From NCBI GenBank assembly GCA_963836005.1, contig CAWIHS010000001.1, positions 682,001 to 746,000 of the forward strand: a stretch of 64,000 nt of DNA, read 5' to 3'. The translations under genes were made by a program, and so were the position numbers. A model generated the notes under the pieces. The model saw nothing but the letters and a program-made list of their open reading frames with translations, was not told the origin of the DNA and made no database searches. Shown piece after piece: positions 17,580 through 26,589 of the stretch (positions are counted from its first letter, which is position 1; each line of letters starts with the position of its first letter). The stretch comes from CAWIHS01 sp963836005 (GTDB lineage Bacteria; Pseudomonadota; Gammaproteobacteria; GRL18).

Positions 17580-18638
17580 TTATTTAACTACAAAGCGGGC
17601 AATTTTTTTATCATTGATATAACTGCTGTGATCAAAAATGGTGTTATTGATGCGAACAGTTACCCCCGTTGCATCTCCCAGGAAAACGTAATAGGGTCTC
17701 TTGCCTTCCAGTTGCAATTGAGTGCCTTTTTTCTTTAGATCCTTAGCTAAAATTTTTCCATCTGCATCACGGATCCTTATCCAGGAGTCACTGCTAAAAT
17801 CAAGCACCAGTTTATTATCCGCAGCGGCATTTTGAGCTGTTGCCGGGGTTGTTGCAGATGCTGTAACAACAGTGTTACCAGACAAGCTATCACGGCTGAT
17901 TGCTGGTTCCGGAGTTGCTGGCAGCGTCTCTGCAATAGAGACTCTCGTCTGGGTCTGATTATCTGCTGCAGCAGGTTCAGCTAGGGGTTGTGCCTGCTGT
18001 AATTGTTCAGCTTCAACAACAGATGCTTCTTTTTCAATCAGCGTATTACTTGTATCCGAGTCATTAATCTGAGGTAATAACGGTTCTTCCGTATATTCCG
18101 GCAGCTGCAGCTGGCTGGGGTCAGCAGAATCGACATTGAGCTCAGTCCCGCCTTGCGCGCTTTTTTCCGGGGATGTTTTATTAAAATTAAACCAGCTGCC
18201 AGTGGTTTCTGAAATTTCATCCGAATTACTTTGCCACCATAGCCAACCGGCAAAAATAAACCCGGCAATAGTAAATAGAAATATTAATGGCAGAAATTTG
18301 CCCAGCGAATAAGAACGAGCGTTACGGCTTTCATTTTTTACATCCAGTGTAGGGATCAGATTACCTTCTATTTCATTTTTATAAAACGCTACCAGAGGTT
18401 CAGGGGGTATATTCAACAACTTGGAATAATTACGTATATAACCACAAACAAACATCGGTTCTGGCAATGCTTCATAATCATAATCCTCCAGTGCCTGAAT
18501 GACGTCCTCGTCAAGATGCAGCCGTGCAGAAATATCAGCTATACTTAGTTTCTTTACTTCCCTGGCTGCTTTTAAACGCTGCCCAAAACCTTCTGGGGTG
18601 GAAGTATAAAACTGTCCATCATCACTTTGCTCGGACAT
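17580..18638 (-). CDS. rodZ: Cytoskeletal protein RodZ
   Basis: A 352-residue bitopic membrane protein that links MreB filaments to the elongasome. It has an N-terminal Cro/CI-type helix-turn-helix (residues about 10-75: FGQRLKAAREVKKLSIADISARLHL), one transmembrane helix (about 115-135, ending GWLWW), a low-complexity Thr/Ala/Gln-rich periplasmic linker, and a C-terminal DUF4115 beta domain. The start overlaps the pilW stop by one base, giving a pilW-rodZ coupling as in pseudomonads. Its stop is 3 bases beyond the MITE. Confidence 0.93.
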   Translation of the reverse strand: MSEQSDDGQFYTSTPEGFGQRLKAAREVKKLSIADISARLHLDEDVIQALEDYDYEALPEPMFVCGYIRNYSKLLNIPPEPLVAFYKNEIEGNLIPTLDVKNESRNARSYSLGKFLPLIFLFTIAGFIFAGWLWWQSNSDEISETTGSWFNFNKTSPEKSAQGGTELNVDSADPSQLQLPEYTEEPLLPQINDSDTSNTLIEKEASVVEAEQLQQAQPLAEPAAADNQTQTRVSIAETLPATPEPAISRDSLSGNTVVTASATTPATAQNAAADNKLVLDFSSDSWIRIRDADGKILAKDLKKKGTQLQLEGKRPYYVFLGDATGVTVRINNTIFDHSSYINDKKIARFVVK

Positions 18639-19450
18639 CAGTACTCCTGCTTGCCTTCAAAATACCATTTGGCTTCATCCGTATCAGGGAATTTGCTTTT
18701 TAACTGTAATTCATAACTTGCCAGCTTATCGTAATCAGTTGGATTTAGCTTATTTAAAATATTGATGCCCAACCACAAGCTATCGGCATTTTGTGCGGAA
18801 ACCACATCAAATCGCTCGAAATAATTCCAGGCAAAATCATAATTTCCCTGTTTATAATAGATGCGTGACAGACCCAGCATTGATTGCGGCATATCCTGAT
18901 TCAGGTCCAGGGCTTTACGAAAATATTTTTCCGCTGTTGCATAGTCACCTTTCAGATCAGCGCAAGCAGCCGCACTTTGGTAGGCTCCTGCTCTATTAAT
19001 GTAGAGCGGATTAGTAAACACTTTCTTAAACTCGGTTTCTGCTTCGTTGAATCTTCCCTGTTCACAGAGGAAAATGGCATAGTTATTAATCGCTGTTGAG
19101 GAATGAGGGTCAATTTCCAGGGAACGCTTAAAGTGCTTATAAGCCAGCTCGGTCTGTTCAAGACGCCCATATAAGACCCCAAGATAGTCATGTGCCTGGG
19201 CATTGTTTGAATCATACCTGAGAGCTTTCTGCAGCTTCGACAGAGCTCTGTCATAACGGCCATTGCGGATGTAACCGGCACCCAGTTCTGCATTAAGATC
19301 CGCGGCTGTTTTCTGCTTTGTTCCGCCATCGGTATATTGAGTATCCAGGTGCGCAGCTTCGTTTTCTATATCTGAAGACAGCGGATTGCTCTGACAACCA
19401 GCTATGAATACGCCCATAACCAGTAACAGCATCATTTTATTGTTATTCAT
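18638..19450 (-). CDS. pilW: Type IV pilus biogenesis TPR lipoprotein PilW/PilF
   Basis: A 270-residue lipoprotein. The leader ends in VFIAGC (lipobox cysteine 19), and the mature part consists of about six TPR helix pairs, for example AELGAGYIRNGRYDRALSKLQKAL and AHDYLGVLYGRLEQTELAYKHF. The family pilots PilQ secretin assembly in the outer membrane. The position between rlmN and rodZ matches the conserved gammaproteobacterial order, which supports the call over a generic TPR protein. No other pilus gene is in the window. Confidence 0.9.
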   Translation of the reverse strand: MNNNKMMLLLVMGVFIAGCQSNPLSSDIENEAAHLDTQYTDGGTKQKTAADLNAELGAGYIRNGRYDRALSKLQKALRYDSNNAQAHDYLGVLYGRLEQTELAYKHFKRSLEIDPHSSTAINNYAIFLCEQGRFNEAETEFKKVFTNPLYINRAGAYQSAAACADLKGDYATAEKYFRKALDLNQDMPQSMLGLSRIYYKQGNYDFAWNYFERFDVVSAQNADSLWLGINILNKLNPTDYDKLASYELQLKSKFPDTDEAKWYFEGKQEY

Positions 19451-19483
19451 TGTAACCTCACCAAAACTGCTATGTTCATTAAT

Positions 19484-20593
19484 TTATAATAACCTTCTGG
19501 ACTTATCTTTTACCTTACCTGCTAACTGACCGCATGCTGCATCAATATCATCGCCACGTGTTTTACGCGTCACGGTAATATAACCTGCACGTTGAAGAAT
19601 GTCTCTAAAACGGTTGATAACCTGTATCCTTGAGCTTTTAAAACCGCTTCCTGGAAACGGGTTAAACGGGATCAGGTTTATTTTACAGGGCAATTTATTT
19701 AATAATCTGGCCAGCTCTTTTGCGTGCTCTTCAGAGTCATTGACTCCGGCTAACATGACATACTCAACAGTAAATTGTTTCAATTTTGTATCGCCGTTAA
19801 AATAATGACGACAGGCTGCCAATACTTCTCTGATAGGGTATTTTTTATTCAGCGGAACAATTTCACTGCGTATTATATCATTCGGCGCATGTAATGAAAT
19901 TGCCAGACTGACATCACATTCATCGCGCAGTTTTTTTATTGCCGGAACGACCCCGGCGGTGCTTATCGTAACACGTCTTTTAGATAAGCCATAGGCATTA
20001 TCTTCCAGCATAATGTGTATGGCTTGCACTACATTGTCAAAATTGAGAAGTGGTTCTCCCATTCCCATCAAAACCACATTGGTGATCACTCGATGACCTT
20101 TAGGATCACGCCCAAGAGCTTTATTGGCAACCCAAATCTGAGCAATAATTTCAGCACTGCTTAAGTTACGGTTAAACCCCTGTCTGGCCGTAGAACAAAA
20201 GCCACATTCCAGAGCACATCCCACCTGTGACGAGATACACAGGGTGCCGCGACCCGCTTCGGGAATAAACACAGTCTCTATGCTGTTACCGCTATCCAGT
20301 CTTAGCAGCCATTTACGCGTACCATCATCAGATTGCTGCTGCATAACAATCTCAGGCGCGGCAATAATTGCAACTTCGGACAGACGAGCTTTCAATGCCT
20401 TGCTGACATTAGTCATCTGCGCAAAATTGTCTGCACCATACTGATGGATCCATTTCATTACCTGCACCGCACGAAACGGCTGTTCACCAATATCAGTAAA
20501 AAAAGCCTGCAGATGCCCTAGATCATAACCCAACAGATTCACTTTGGCTGAGTTATTTTCAGACATGATATTGATTTTAGTCAACGCGGACAT
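19484..20593 (-). CDS. rlmN: Dual-specificity 23S rRNA/tRNA A2 methyltransferase RlmN
   Basis: A 369-residue radical-SAM methyltransferase acting on A2503 of 23S rRNA and A37 of some tRNAs. The cluster motif is CALECGFC (near residue 125), and the catalytic cysteine near residue 355 (AACGQLAG) is present. A second in-frame ATG at 20566 could also serve as the start; the first has a better purine-rich site (GAGAAA). It lies 34 bases upstream of pilW. ndk, often found next to rlmN in this order, is absent; iscX is instead the neighbour upstream. Confidence 0.96.
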   Translation of the reverse strand: MSALTKINIMSENNSAKVNLLGYDLGHLQAFFTDIGEQPFRAVQVMKWIHQYGADNFAQMTNVSKALKARLSEVAIIAAPEIVMQQQSDDGTRKWLLRLDSGNSIETVFIPEAGRGTLCISSQVGCALECGFCSTARQGFNRNLSSAEIIAQIWVANKALGRDPKGHRVITNVVLMGMGEPLLNFDNVVQAIHIMLEDNAYGLSKRRVTISTAGVVPAIKKLRDECDVSLAISLHAPNDIIRSEIVPLNKKYPIREVLAACRHYFNGDTKLKQFTVEYVMLAGVNDSEEHAKELARLLNKLPCKINLIPFNPFPGSGFKSSRIQVINRFRDILQRAGYITVTRKTRGDDIDAACGQLAGKVKDKSRRLL

Positions 20594-20772
20594 GAGTTTC
20601 TCAATAATTACACATTACAAACAATAAACCCACTATTATAAGTGGGTTCAGGGTAAATTGATATTTGCATTTTCAGATTATTGCGTACTTGATTTTATTA
20701 TAGCACTGTTTCTTCCCCATCTGAGAAGGAAGGTTGATATAACAGCAGCTATAGAAGAAGTGCGGTGCATTT

Positions 20773-20976
20773 TTAATCTTGTTTTTCTTCAATCCATCCC
20801 ATCTGAATCGCTTCAAGAATTTTTTCCCCGCAATGCTCCTCAGTTTCTTCAAAATCTTCCAGTTCAAGTACCCATCGCATCAAATCAGGAAAATTGACAT
20901 ATTGTGGATCAACATCAGGGTACCTTTCATCGAGTTCGATCACAATATCGTTAATGTCTGTCCAGCGTAAGCCCAT
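20773..20976 (-). CDS. iscX: IscX (YfhJ), Fe-S assembly modulator
   Basis: A 67-residue acidic protein beginning MGLRWTDINDIVIELDERYPDVDP and ending in the conserved WIEEK motif. IscX binds IscS at the frataxin site and tunes iron-sulfur cluster assembly. It is the last gene of the isc operon. A 167-base MITE separates it from fdx, which could uncouple it from operon transcription. Length and motif match the family. Confidence 0.93.
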   Translation of the reverse strand: MGLRWTDINDIVIELDERYPDVDPQYVNFPDLMRWVLELEDFEETEEHCGEKILEAIQMGWIEEKQD

Positions 20977-20997
20977 TTATTTACCATCCTTTATTAA

Positions 20998-21164
20998 ACT
21001 AATTAGTTTCTATCCATAAAGAGTCATCCTGGCTATTTATGGAACGCAAAAGAAAAAGTGTGATTTTTCTTTTTCTGCATTTTCAATGACTTGTCATCAT
21101 TAAAAATGGTAGTACATCCCTGTGCCACAAGTGTCCATTTAAAAATGCATGGACACTAATTAGT
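20998..21164. repeat. MITE family B, copy 2
   Basis: Homologous to 8174-8337 with the same ends (ACTAATTAGT ... GGACACTAATTAGT). It is inserted between fdx and iscX; the fdx stop codon (21160-21162) lies inside its terminal repeat. Confidence 0.8.
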
Positions 21165-21498
21165 GATTTTCGGACACCATATTGATGGTGTATTTAGGTA
21201 TTTCAACGACCAGATCTTCATTATCAACGAGAGTCTGGCAGCTTAGTCTTGATTCCGGTTCCACCCCCCAGGCTTTATCCAGATAATCTTCTTCCAGCTC
21301 AGAAGCTTCTTCCAGAGAATCAAAACCTTCACGTACAATCACATGACAGGTAGTGCAGGCGCAGGATTTTTCACAGGCATGTTCGATTTCAATGCCATTT
21401 TCCAGCGCCGCATCACAGATGGATATGCCGGACTCAACCTCTATCACCGCCCCTTCCGGGCAAATTTCTTCATGGGGTAAAAATATTATTTGTGGCAT
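21160..21498 (-). CDS. fdx: ISC-type [2Fe-2S] ferredoxin
   Basis: A 112-residue adrenodoxin-type ferredoxin supplying electrons for Fe-S cluster assembly. The ligands are in CEKSCACTTC (CX5CX2C) and the later SRLSCQT cysteine. It follows hscA by 15 bases within the isc operon. Its last codons and stop coincide with the end of a MITE, so its natural C-terminus may have been slightly altered; the family C-terminus (VEIPKYTINMV) is intact. Confidence 0.95.
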   Translation of the reverse strand: MPQIIFLPHEEICPEGAVIEVESGISICDAALENGIEIEHACEKSCACTTCHVIVREGFDSLEEASELEEDYLDKAWGVEPESRLSCQTLVDNEDLVVEIPKYTINMVSENH

Positions 21499-21513
21499 AT
21501 TTCAGATACCTGT

Positions 21514-23394
21514 TTATTTACTAATTTCATCGACACTATGTCCTGACAATGCCTTATTTATACTGGCATCCATTCGACGCTGGGCGTATTCTGCAGTTAC
21601 CGTGTTAACCTTTTCGATCTGCTGCCTGATAGCACGTTGTTCTGTGCCTGAAGCGACCTGTGTTAATTCATTGATGGCAGTTTCAATGATTTGTTTTTCT
21701 GCCTCGGAAAGCAGTTGTTCGCCATCTTCCTGCAATGCAGAGCGCAAAGCTTCAATCACTCTGTCGGCTTCCACCTGCTCTTCTCTGAGCTTACGTGCTT
21801 CGATATCTTCCCCTGCATGGTTCATGGAGTCTTTCAACATGGTTTCAATTTCTGTATCGTTCAGGCCGTAAGAGGGCTTAACCTGAATACTGCTTTCAAC
21901 CCCAGTGGTCTCTTCTCGAGCGGAAACTGATAATAATCCATCCGCGTCAATTTGAAAAGTTACCCGTATTCTCGCGGCACCGGCTACCATAGGGGGAATG
22001 CCGCGTAATTCAAAACGCGCCAGAGAACGGCAATCACTGATCAGTTCTCTCTCACCTTGTACGACATGAATAGCCATGGCCGTTTGCCCATCTTTAAAAG
22101 TGGTAAATTCCTGTGCTCTGGCGACCGGGATGGTAGTATTGCGATGAATGACTTTTTCAGTCAGACCGCCCATGGTCTCGAGTCCCAGTGATAATGGGGT
22201 TACATCCAGCAGCAGCATTTCATTATCAGATTTGTTGCCTGCCAGGACATCAGCCTGACGGGCTGCACCTATCGCCACCACCTTATCAGGGTCAATGCTC
22301 ACCAAAGGCTCTGCAGCAAAGAATTCTCCCACTAACTGACGTACCAGAGGGATCCGTGTGGAACCGCCCACCATGACAATATCTTCGATGCCCTCGGGCT
22401 CTATATGAGCATCTCGAAGCGCACGTTTGCAAGGTACCAGGGTTTTTTTGACCAGTGCAGTTATGAGTGATTCAAATTCGTGCAGCGATAACTCTGATTG
22501 CCACTGACTGCCGTCGGGATAATCAACTGTTATTGGAGCTTTAAGCTCGCTGCTTAAGACTTCTTTTGCGGTTCTGGCCACAGTCATCAGCTGTCTTTGC
22601 AGGGACGCATCCGGAGCTTCAATGCCTGCCTGCTGCATAATCCATTGAGTGAGGATTTGATCAATATCATCTCCTCCCAGGGCAGAATCACCCGCCGTAG
22701 ACATCACTTCAAATATCCCTTTATTGAGTCTGAGGACTGAAATATCAAATGTTCCACCCCCCAGATCATAAATCACGTGTATCCCTTCCTTGCCCGAATC
22801 AAGACCATAGGCAACAGCTGCTGCGGTAGGTTCATTAAGCAAACGCATGACATTCAATCCAGCCAGTTTGGCGGCGTCCTTGGTCGCCTGGCGCTGTGCA
22901 TCATCAAAGTATGCCGGCACGGTGATCACTACCCCGCTGAGCTCGCCGCCTAATGTCTGCTCGGCACGTTGTTTCAAATGTTGCAGAATTTCAGCAGAAA
23001 TTTCTACCGCACTTAACTCACCCGCAACTGTGCGAAAACGCGGCACTGAGGTGTTCTCATCCTGGACAAAGTCATAGGCAACGTCAGTGGGTATATCCTG
23101 CAGACCTCTGCCCATGAAACGTTTTACTGAAACAATAGTATTGAGAGGATCGGCTGTGGCCGCCTGTTGTGCCTGATAACCCACCCGGACCTGAAGACCT
23201 TCCTGATTTCGGCCTAACAGCTGTACTACAGACGGGAGCAAATGTTGTCCATTTTCATCCGCCAGGGTTTCAGCCAAGCCGCTTCTGACCGTGGCAACCA
23301 ATGAGTTAGTTGTTCCTAAATCAATGCCAGCTGCCAGTTTATGCTGATGCGGTGCTTCTGACTGTCCAGGTTCGGAAATTTGCAATAATGCCAT
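21514..23394 (-). CDS. hscA: Fe-S assembly chaperone HscA
   Basis: A 626-residue Hsp70-family ATPase dedicated to transferring clusters from IscU. It has the N-terminal nucleotide-binding domain (AAGIDLGTTNSLVATV; phosphate 2 motif IYDLGGGTFDISVL; GGSTRIPLV) and the substrate-binding domain from about residue 390. It is shorter than DnaK and lacks the acidic DnaK tail, as expected for HscA. It lies between hscB (45 bases) and fdx in operon order. Confidence 0.97.
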   Translation of the reverse strand: MALLQISEPGQSEAPHQHKLAAGIDLGTTNSLVATVRSGLAETLADENGQHLLPSVVQLLGRNQEGLQVRVGYQAQQAATADPLNTIVSVKRFMGRGLQDIPTDVAYDFVQDENTSVPRFRTVAGELSAVEISAEILQHLKQRAEQTLGGELSGVVITVPAYFDDAQRQATKDAAKLAGLNVMRLLNEPTAAAVAYGLDSGKEGIHVIYDLGGGTFDISVLRLNKGIFEVMSTAGDSALGGDDIDQILTQWIMQQAGIEAPDASLQRQLMTVARTAKEVLSSELKAPITVDYPDGSQWQSELSLHEFESLITALVKKTLVPCKRALRDAHIEPEGIEDIVMVGGSTRIPLVRQLVGEFFAAEPLVSIDPDKVVAIGAARQADVLAGNKSDNEMLLLDVTPLSLGLETMGGLTEKVIHRNTTIPVARAQEFTTFKDGQTAMAIHVVQGERELISDCRSLARFELRGIPPMVAGAARIRVTFQIDADGLLSVSAREETTGVESSIQVKPSYGLNDTEIETMLKDSMNHAGEDIEARKLREEQVEADRVIEALRSALQEDGEQLLSEAEKQIIETAINELTQVASGTEQRAIRQQIEKVNTVTAEYAQRRMDASINKALSGHSVDEISK

Positions 23395-23439
23395 AAGTAG
23401 TAATGTTTTAAGTTAGTAAATGTTAAGGGCTATCAATTG

Positions 23440-24042
23440 TTAAAGCTGGTCGGCCAAATCTTCTTGCATATTCATGCATTCTTCCTGTAAACGGTTGAGA
23501 AACTGCATTTTTAAAACCAGTTCTTTCACTTTTTCAACCTGTGCTGCATGCATATCGGGTTCATTATTGTCCTTGTGCTCTTCATCCATGCTATCTTCAG
23601 CAGCGAGCAGCAGTTGAAAATGTTCACTCAGTTGCAGGGTCTGCTGCCTGATACGTAAGGTTACATCATCATTGATTTTATCAAGCGCATCCATGGGCTG
23701 TGAAGTCGATCGCACGGCTGCCAGATTTTCACGCAATTCCATCTGTTCCATCAGAAAGGCGGGATCCAGGCTATTGTCATTTTCATGCAGCTCAGCACCC
23801 GTCAAAGACAACAGATAAATAGCACGTTTTAGCGGCGATTTAAGTGTCTGAAAAGCGTCATTGATTTGTGCGGTTTTTTGCACAGACATGCGTCGCTGCA
23901 TAGCAGATGCATTGGAAAAATTATCTGGATGGATAGTTTTCTGTATTTTCCGGTAATTATCATTGAGCCGTTCAAAATCAACTTCAAAACTGACGGGCAA
24001 TCCGAGCAATTCAAAATAATTGTTCTCTTGAATTATCGACAT
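23440..24042 (-). CDS. hscB: J-type co-chaperone HscB
   Basis: A 200-residue co-chaperone that delivers IscU to HscA and stimulates its ATPase. The N-terminal J-domain has the HPD motif (KTIHPDNFSN, near residue 38), and the C-terminal helical domain binds IscU. It is slightly longer than E. coli HscB (171) owing to an acidic insert around residues 135-160. It is separated from iscA by 354 bases containing a tandem repeat, an unusually large gap for this operon. Confidence 0.95.
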   Translation of the reverse strand: MSIIQENNYFELLGLPVSFEVDFERLNDNYRKIQKTIHPDNFSNASAMQRRMSVQKTAQINDAFQTLKSPLKRAIYLLSLTGAELHENDNSLDPAFLMEQMELRENLAAVRSTSQPMDALDKINDDVTLRIRQQTLQLSEHFQLLLAAEDSMDEEHKDNNEPDMHAAQVEKVKELVLKMQFLNRLQEECMNMQEDLADQL

Positions 24043-24242
24043 GTAATATACCTGCAGGGGAAGTTGACGTTATAGGGGTTGTCTAAAGACGAAGATAATG
24101 GCATTCAATGATCAGGGTAAGCTAGTTACAGCTATGCATATTAACGAAAATGGTTAGCCGTTTATTGCTCCAGCATGTCAGTTTATCAAGGTTGGAAACC
24201 GGTCAGGCTGTCGCTAATAGATTCTACACCCTAACCTGCTCA

Positions 24243-24413
24243 TTGAAACTCTTCGCTACTAGACGTTGAAACTCTTCGCTACTAGACGTTGAAACTCTTC
24301 GCTACTAGACGTTGAAACTCTTCGCTACTAGATGTTGAAACTCTTCGCTACTAGATGTTGAAACTCTTCGCTACTAGATGTTGAAACTCTTCGCTACTAG
24401 ATGTTGAAACTCT
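24243..24413. repeat. 23-bp tandem repeat grown from the iscA 3' end
   Basis: There are seven full 23-base units (TTGAAACTCTTCGCTACTAGA plus C/T and G) from 24243 to 24403, and a partial eighth unit lies inside iscA. On the iscA strand each unit reads as the last codons and stop of iscA (GAGTTTCAACATC/GTC then TAG), so the gene end has been amplified. The three units farthest from iscA carry AGAC and the four nearest AGAT. Confidence 0.95.
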
Positions 24414-24720
24414 CACCACAACCACAGGTGTCTTTAACATTCGGGTTGTTGAATTTAAAGCCTTCATTAAGTCCTTCTTTACCATAGTCCAGTTCGGTAC
24501 CATCTATGTACAACAGACTCTTGGGATCAACAATCACTTTGACGCCTTTGTCTTCAAAAATATTGTCTTCGGGCTCTATTTTATCTGCAAACTCCAGTAC
24601 ATAAGCCATACCAGAGCAACCATTGGTTTTAACAGCCAGACGCAGTGCTTCACCTTTGCCCCGATTTTCAATAAACTTTGCTACATGTAATGCAGCTGCA
24701 TCAGTCAATGTTATTGCCAT
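24397..24720 (-). CDS. iscA: Fe-S assembly A-type scaffold IscA
   Basis: A 107-residue A-type carrier with the three conserved cysteines, one in NGCSGMAY (C35) and the pair in CGCGESF near the C-terminus. It accepts clusters and delivers them to apo-targets. It lies 23 bases after iscU. Its final codons and stop lie within the 23-bp repeat tract, which follows immediately downstream and holds seven further copies of the stop. Confidence 0.96.
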   Translation of the reverse strand: MAITLTDAAALHVAKFIENRGKGEALRLAVKTNGCSGMAYVLEFADKIEPEDNIFEDKGVKVIVDPKSLLYIDGTELDYGKEGLNEGFKFNNPNVKDTCGCGESFNI

Positions 24721-24743
24721 ATCATAGAACCTCTGCTAAACAA

Positions 24744-25127
24744 TTAATGTCCTGTCTTTTCTCTGTAATCACTGATAGCTGCCTTGATGGCGTCTTCAGC
24801 TAAAACAGAACAGTGAATTTTTACCGGCGGTAAAGCCAGTTCTTCTGCGATCGCAGTATTTTTAATTTCCGCCGCTTCATCCAGAGTCTTGCCTTTAACC
24901 CATTCGGTAACCAGCGAGCTAGAAGCAATTGCGGAACCACAGCCATAGGTTTTAAACTTGGCATCTTCAATCACACCATTTTTATCAACCTTGATTTGCA
25001 GCCGCATTACATCACCACAGGCAGGCGCGCCGACCATACCAGTACCAACACCACTTTCATCAGCATCCATACTACCCACATTACGTGGATTTTCATAATG
25101 ATCCATTACTTTATCACTGTAAGCCAT
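24744..25127 (-). CDS. iscU: Fe-S assembly scaffold IscU
   Basis: A scaffold protein of 127 residues with the three cluster ligands in APACGDVM, YGCGSAIASS and IHCSVLAED, and an LPPVK motif recognised by HscA. The start at 25127 is preferred over an ATG six bases upstream, because the ribosome binding site GAGG then has 9-base spacing and the protein begins MAYSDKVMDHYENPRN as in relatives. It is second in the iscS-iscU-iscA series. Confidence 0.97.
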   Translation of the reverse strand: MAYSDKVMDHYENPRNVGSMDADESGVGTGMVGAPACGDVMRLQIKVDKNGVIEDAKFKTYGCGSAIASSSLVTEWVKGKTLDEAAEIKNTAIAEELALPPVKIHCSVLAEDAIKAAISDYREKTGH

Positions 25128-25251
25128 TGTCATCTACCTCTAAAATACATTTAGCAAATCATATAATTTTATAAGACTTGCGCCGTTTAATTCTGTAGGG
25201 CAGTGAAACTCATCCACCGTCCCCGCCTGAAAGCCGCCAGACTGGAAATAT

Positions 25252-26466
25252 CTAATGCGCTTTCCACTCAATGGTTGATAAATCAATACCGTCTTTATAC
25301 ATATCCCATAGTGGTGACAGTAGGCGTAATTTTTCAACCTTTTCTTTAACTAATTTAATCGTGTAATCCACATCTGCTTCAGTTGTATAGCGTCCCAGAC
25401 TAAAACGGATTGAACTATGAGCCAGTTCATCATTACGGCCAATAGCTCTGAGTACGTAAGACGGTTCCAGGCTGGCTGATGTACAGGCAGAACCTGAGGA
25501 AACGGCCAAATCTTCAATGGCCATCAGCAAAGACTCACCTTCAACATAATTGAAACTCAGATTCAGGTTCTGTGGTACACGGTGATCAAGATCCCCATTG
25601 ATATAGATTTCTTCCATACCTTCAAAACCTTTTAACAGGCGATCACGTAATCCGCGAATACGTTCATTTTCAGTGGCCATTTCTTCTTTGGCTATCCTGC
25701 AAGCTTCTCCCATACCTACTATCTGGTGCACTGCCAGTGTCCCAGAACGCATTCCTCGTTCATGACCGCCGCCGTGCATCTGAGCCTCAATACGAACTCT
25801 TGGTTTGCGTCTTACATATAATATACCGACACCTTTGGGACCATACATTTTATGTGCTGACAGCGACAGTAAATCCACTTTCATCGTCTGCATATCAATC
25901 ACAATCTTGCCGCCGCTCTGGGCCGCATCGACATGAAAGATAATTTTCTTTGAACGGCACAATTCACCTATCGCGGCAATGTCCTGGATCACGCCAATTT
26001 CATTATTAACATGCATAATAGACACCAGAACAGTGTCATCACGTATGGCAGCTTCCACCATACTGACATCAATCAAACCTTTTTCATCAGGGTCAAGGTA
26101 AGTGACTTCATAACCTTCCCGTTCCAACTGACGGCAACTGTCCAGTACCGCTTTATGTTCCGTTTTGGCGGTAATTATATGCTTGCCTCGCTTGGAATAG
26201 AAATGAGCAGCACCTTTGATCGCCAGATTATTTGACTCAGTAGCACCTGACGTCCAGACAATCTCTTTTGGATCGGCACTGATCAGAGCGGCGACATCGG
26301 CACGGGCCTCTTCCACGGCTTTTTCAGCGTCCCAGCCATATTTATGCGAACGCGAAGCCGGATTGCCAAAATTTCCCTGAATCGTCAAGTAATGACACAT
26401 TTTATCAGCCACACGTTCATCTACAGGTGTTGTGGCTGAGTAATCTAAATAAATGGGTGCTCTCAT
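25252..26466 (-). CDS. iscS: Cysteine desulfurase IscS
   Basis: A PLP enzyme of 404 residues that mobilises sulfur from cysteine for Fe-S clusters and thiolated tRNAs. The PLP lysine is in SAHKMYGPKG (near residue 205), and the catalytic cysteine loop is SGSACTSASLEPS (near residue 328). The start at 26466 (MRAPIYLDYS) follows an AGGA site, in preference to an upstream ATG. It is 123 bases downstream of iscR and 124 upstream of iscU. Confidence 0.97.
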   Translation of the reverse strand: MRAPIYLDYSATTPVDERVADKMCHYLTIQGNFGNPASRSHKYGWDAEKAVEEARADVAALISADPKEIVWTSGATESNNLAIKGAAHFYSKRGKHIITAKTEHKAVLDSCRQLEREGYEVTYLDPDEKGLIDVSMVEAAIRDDTVLVSIMHVNNEIGVIQDIAAIGELCRSKKIIFHVDAAQSGGKIVIDMQTMKVDLLSLSAHKMYGPKGVGILYVRRKPRVRIEAQMHGGGHERGMRSGTLAVHQIVGMGEACRIAKEEMATENERIRGLRDRLLKGFEGMEEIYINGDLDHRVPQNLNLSFNYVEGESLLMAIEDLAVSSGSACTSASLEPSYVLRAIGRNDELAHSSIRFSLGRYTTEADVDYTIKLVKEKVEKLRLLSPLWDMYKDGIDLSTIEWKAH

Positions 26467-26589
26467 TAAAATTTCCTGAAACAAATATTCTAGAAAGTAA
26501 ACGAATTTTTACAATTCCAAAGTATCGGTTTTATCTATCAAAGTATGTAAAATATTCAGCATGCAATAAATTAAAAAATGTTCAATTAT

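Noticed and set aside
20673..20772. Possible small gene between iscX and rlmN in place of ndk
   Set aside because: Only a short frame without a ribosome binding site. A frame overlapping iscX is out of phase and lacks family motifs.
24243..24413. Regular short repeats suggesting a CRISPR array
   Set aside because: The 23-base units are directly adjacent with no spacers and are copies of the iscA gene end. No cas genes nearby.
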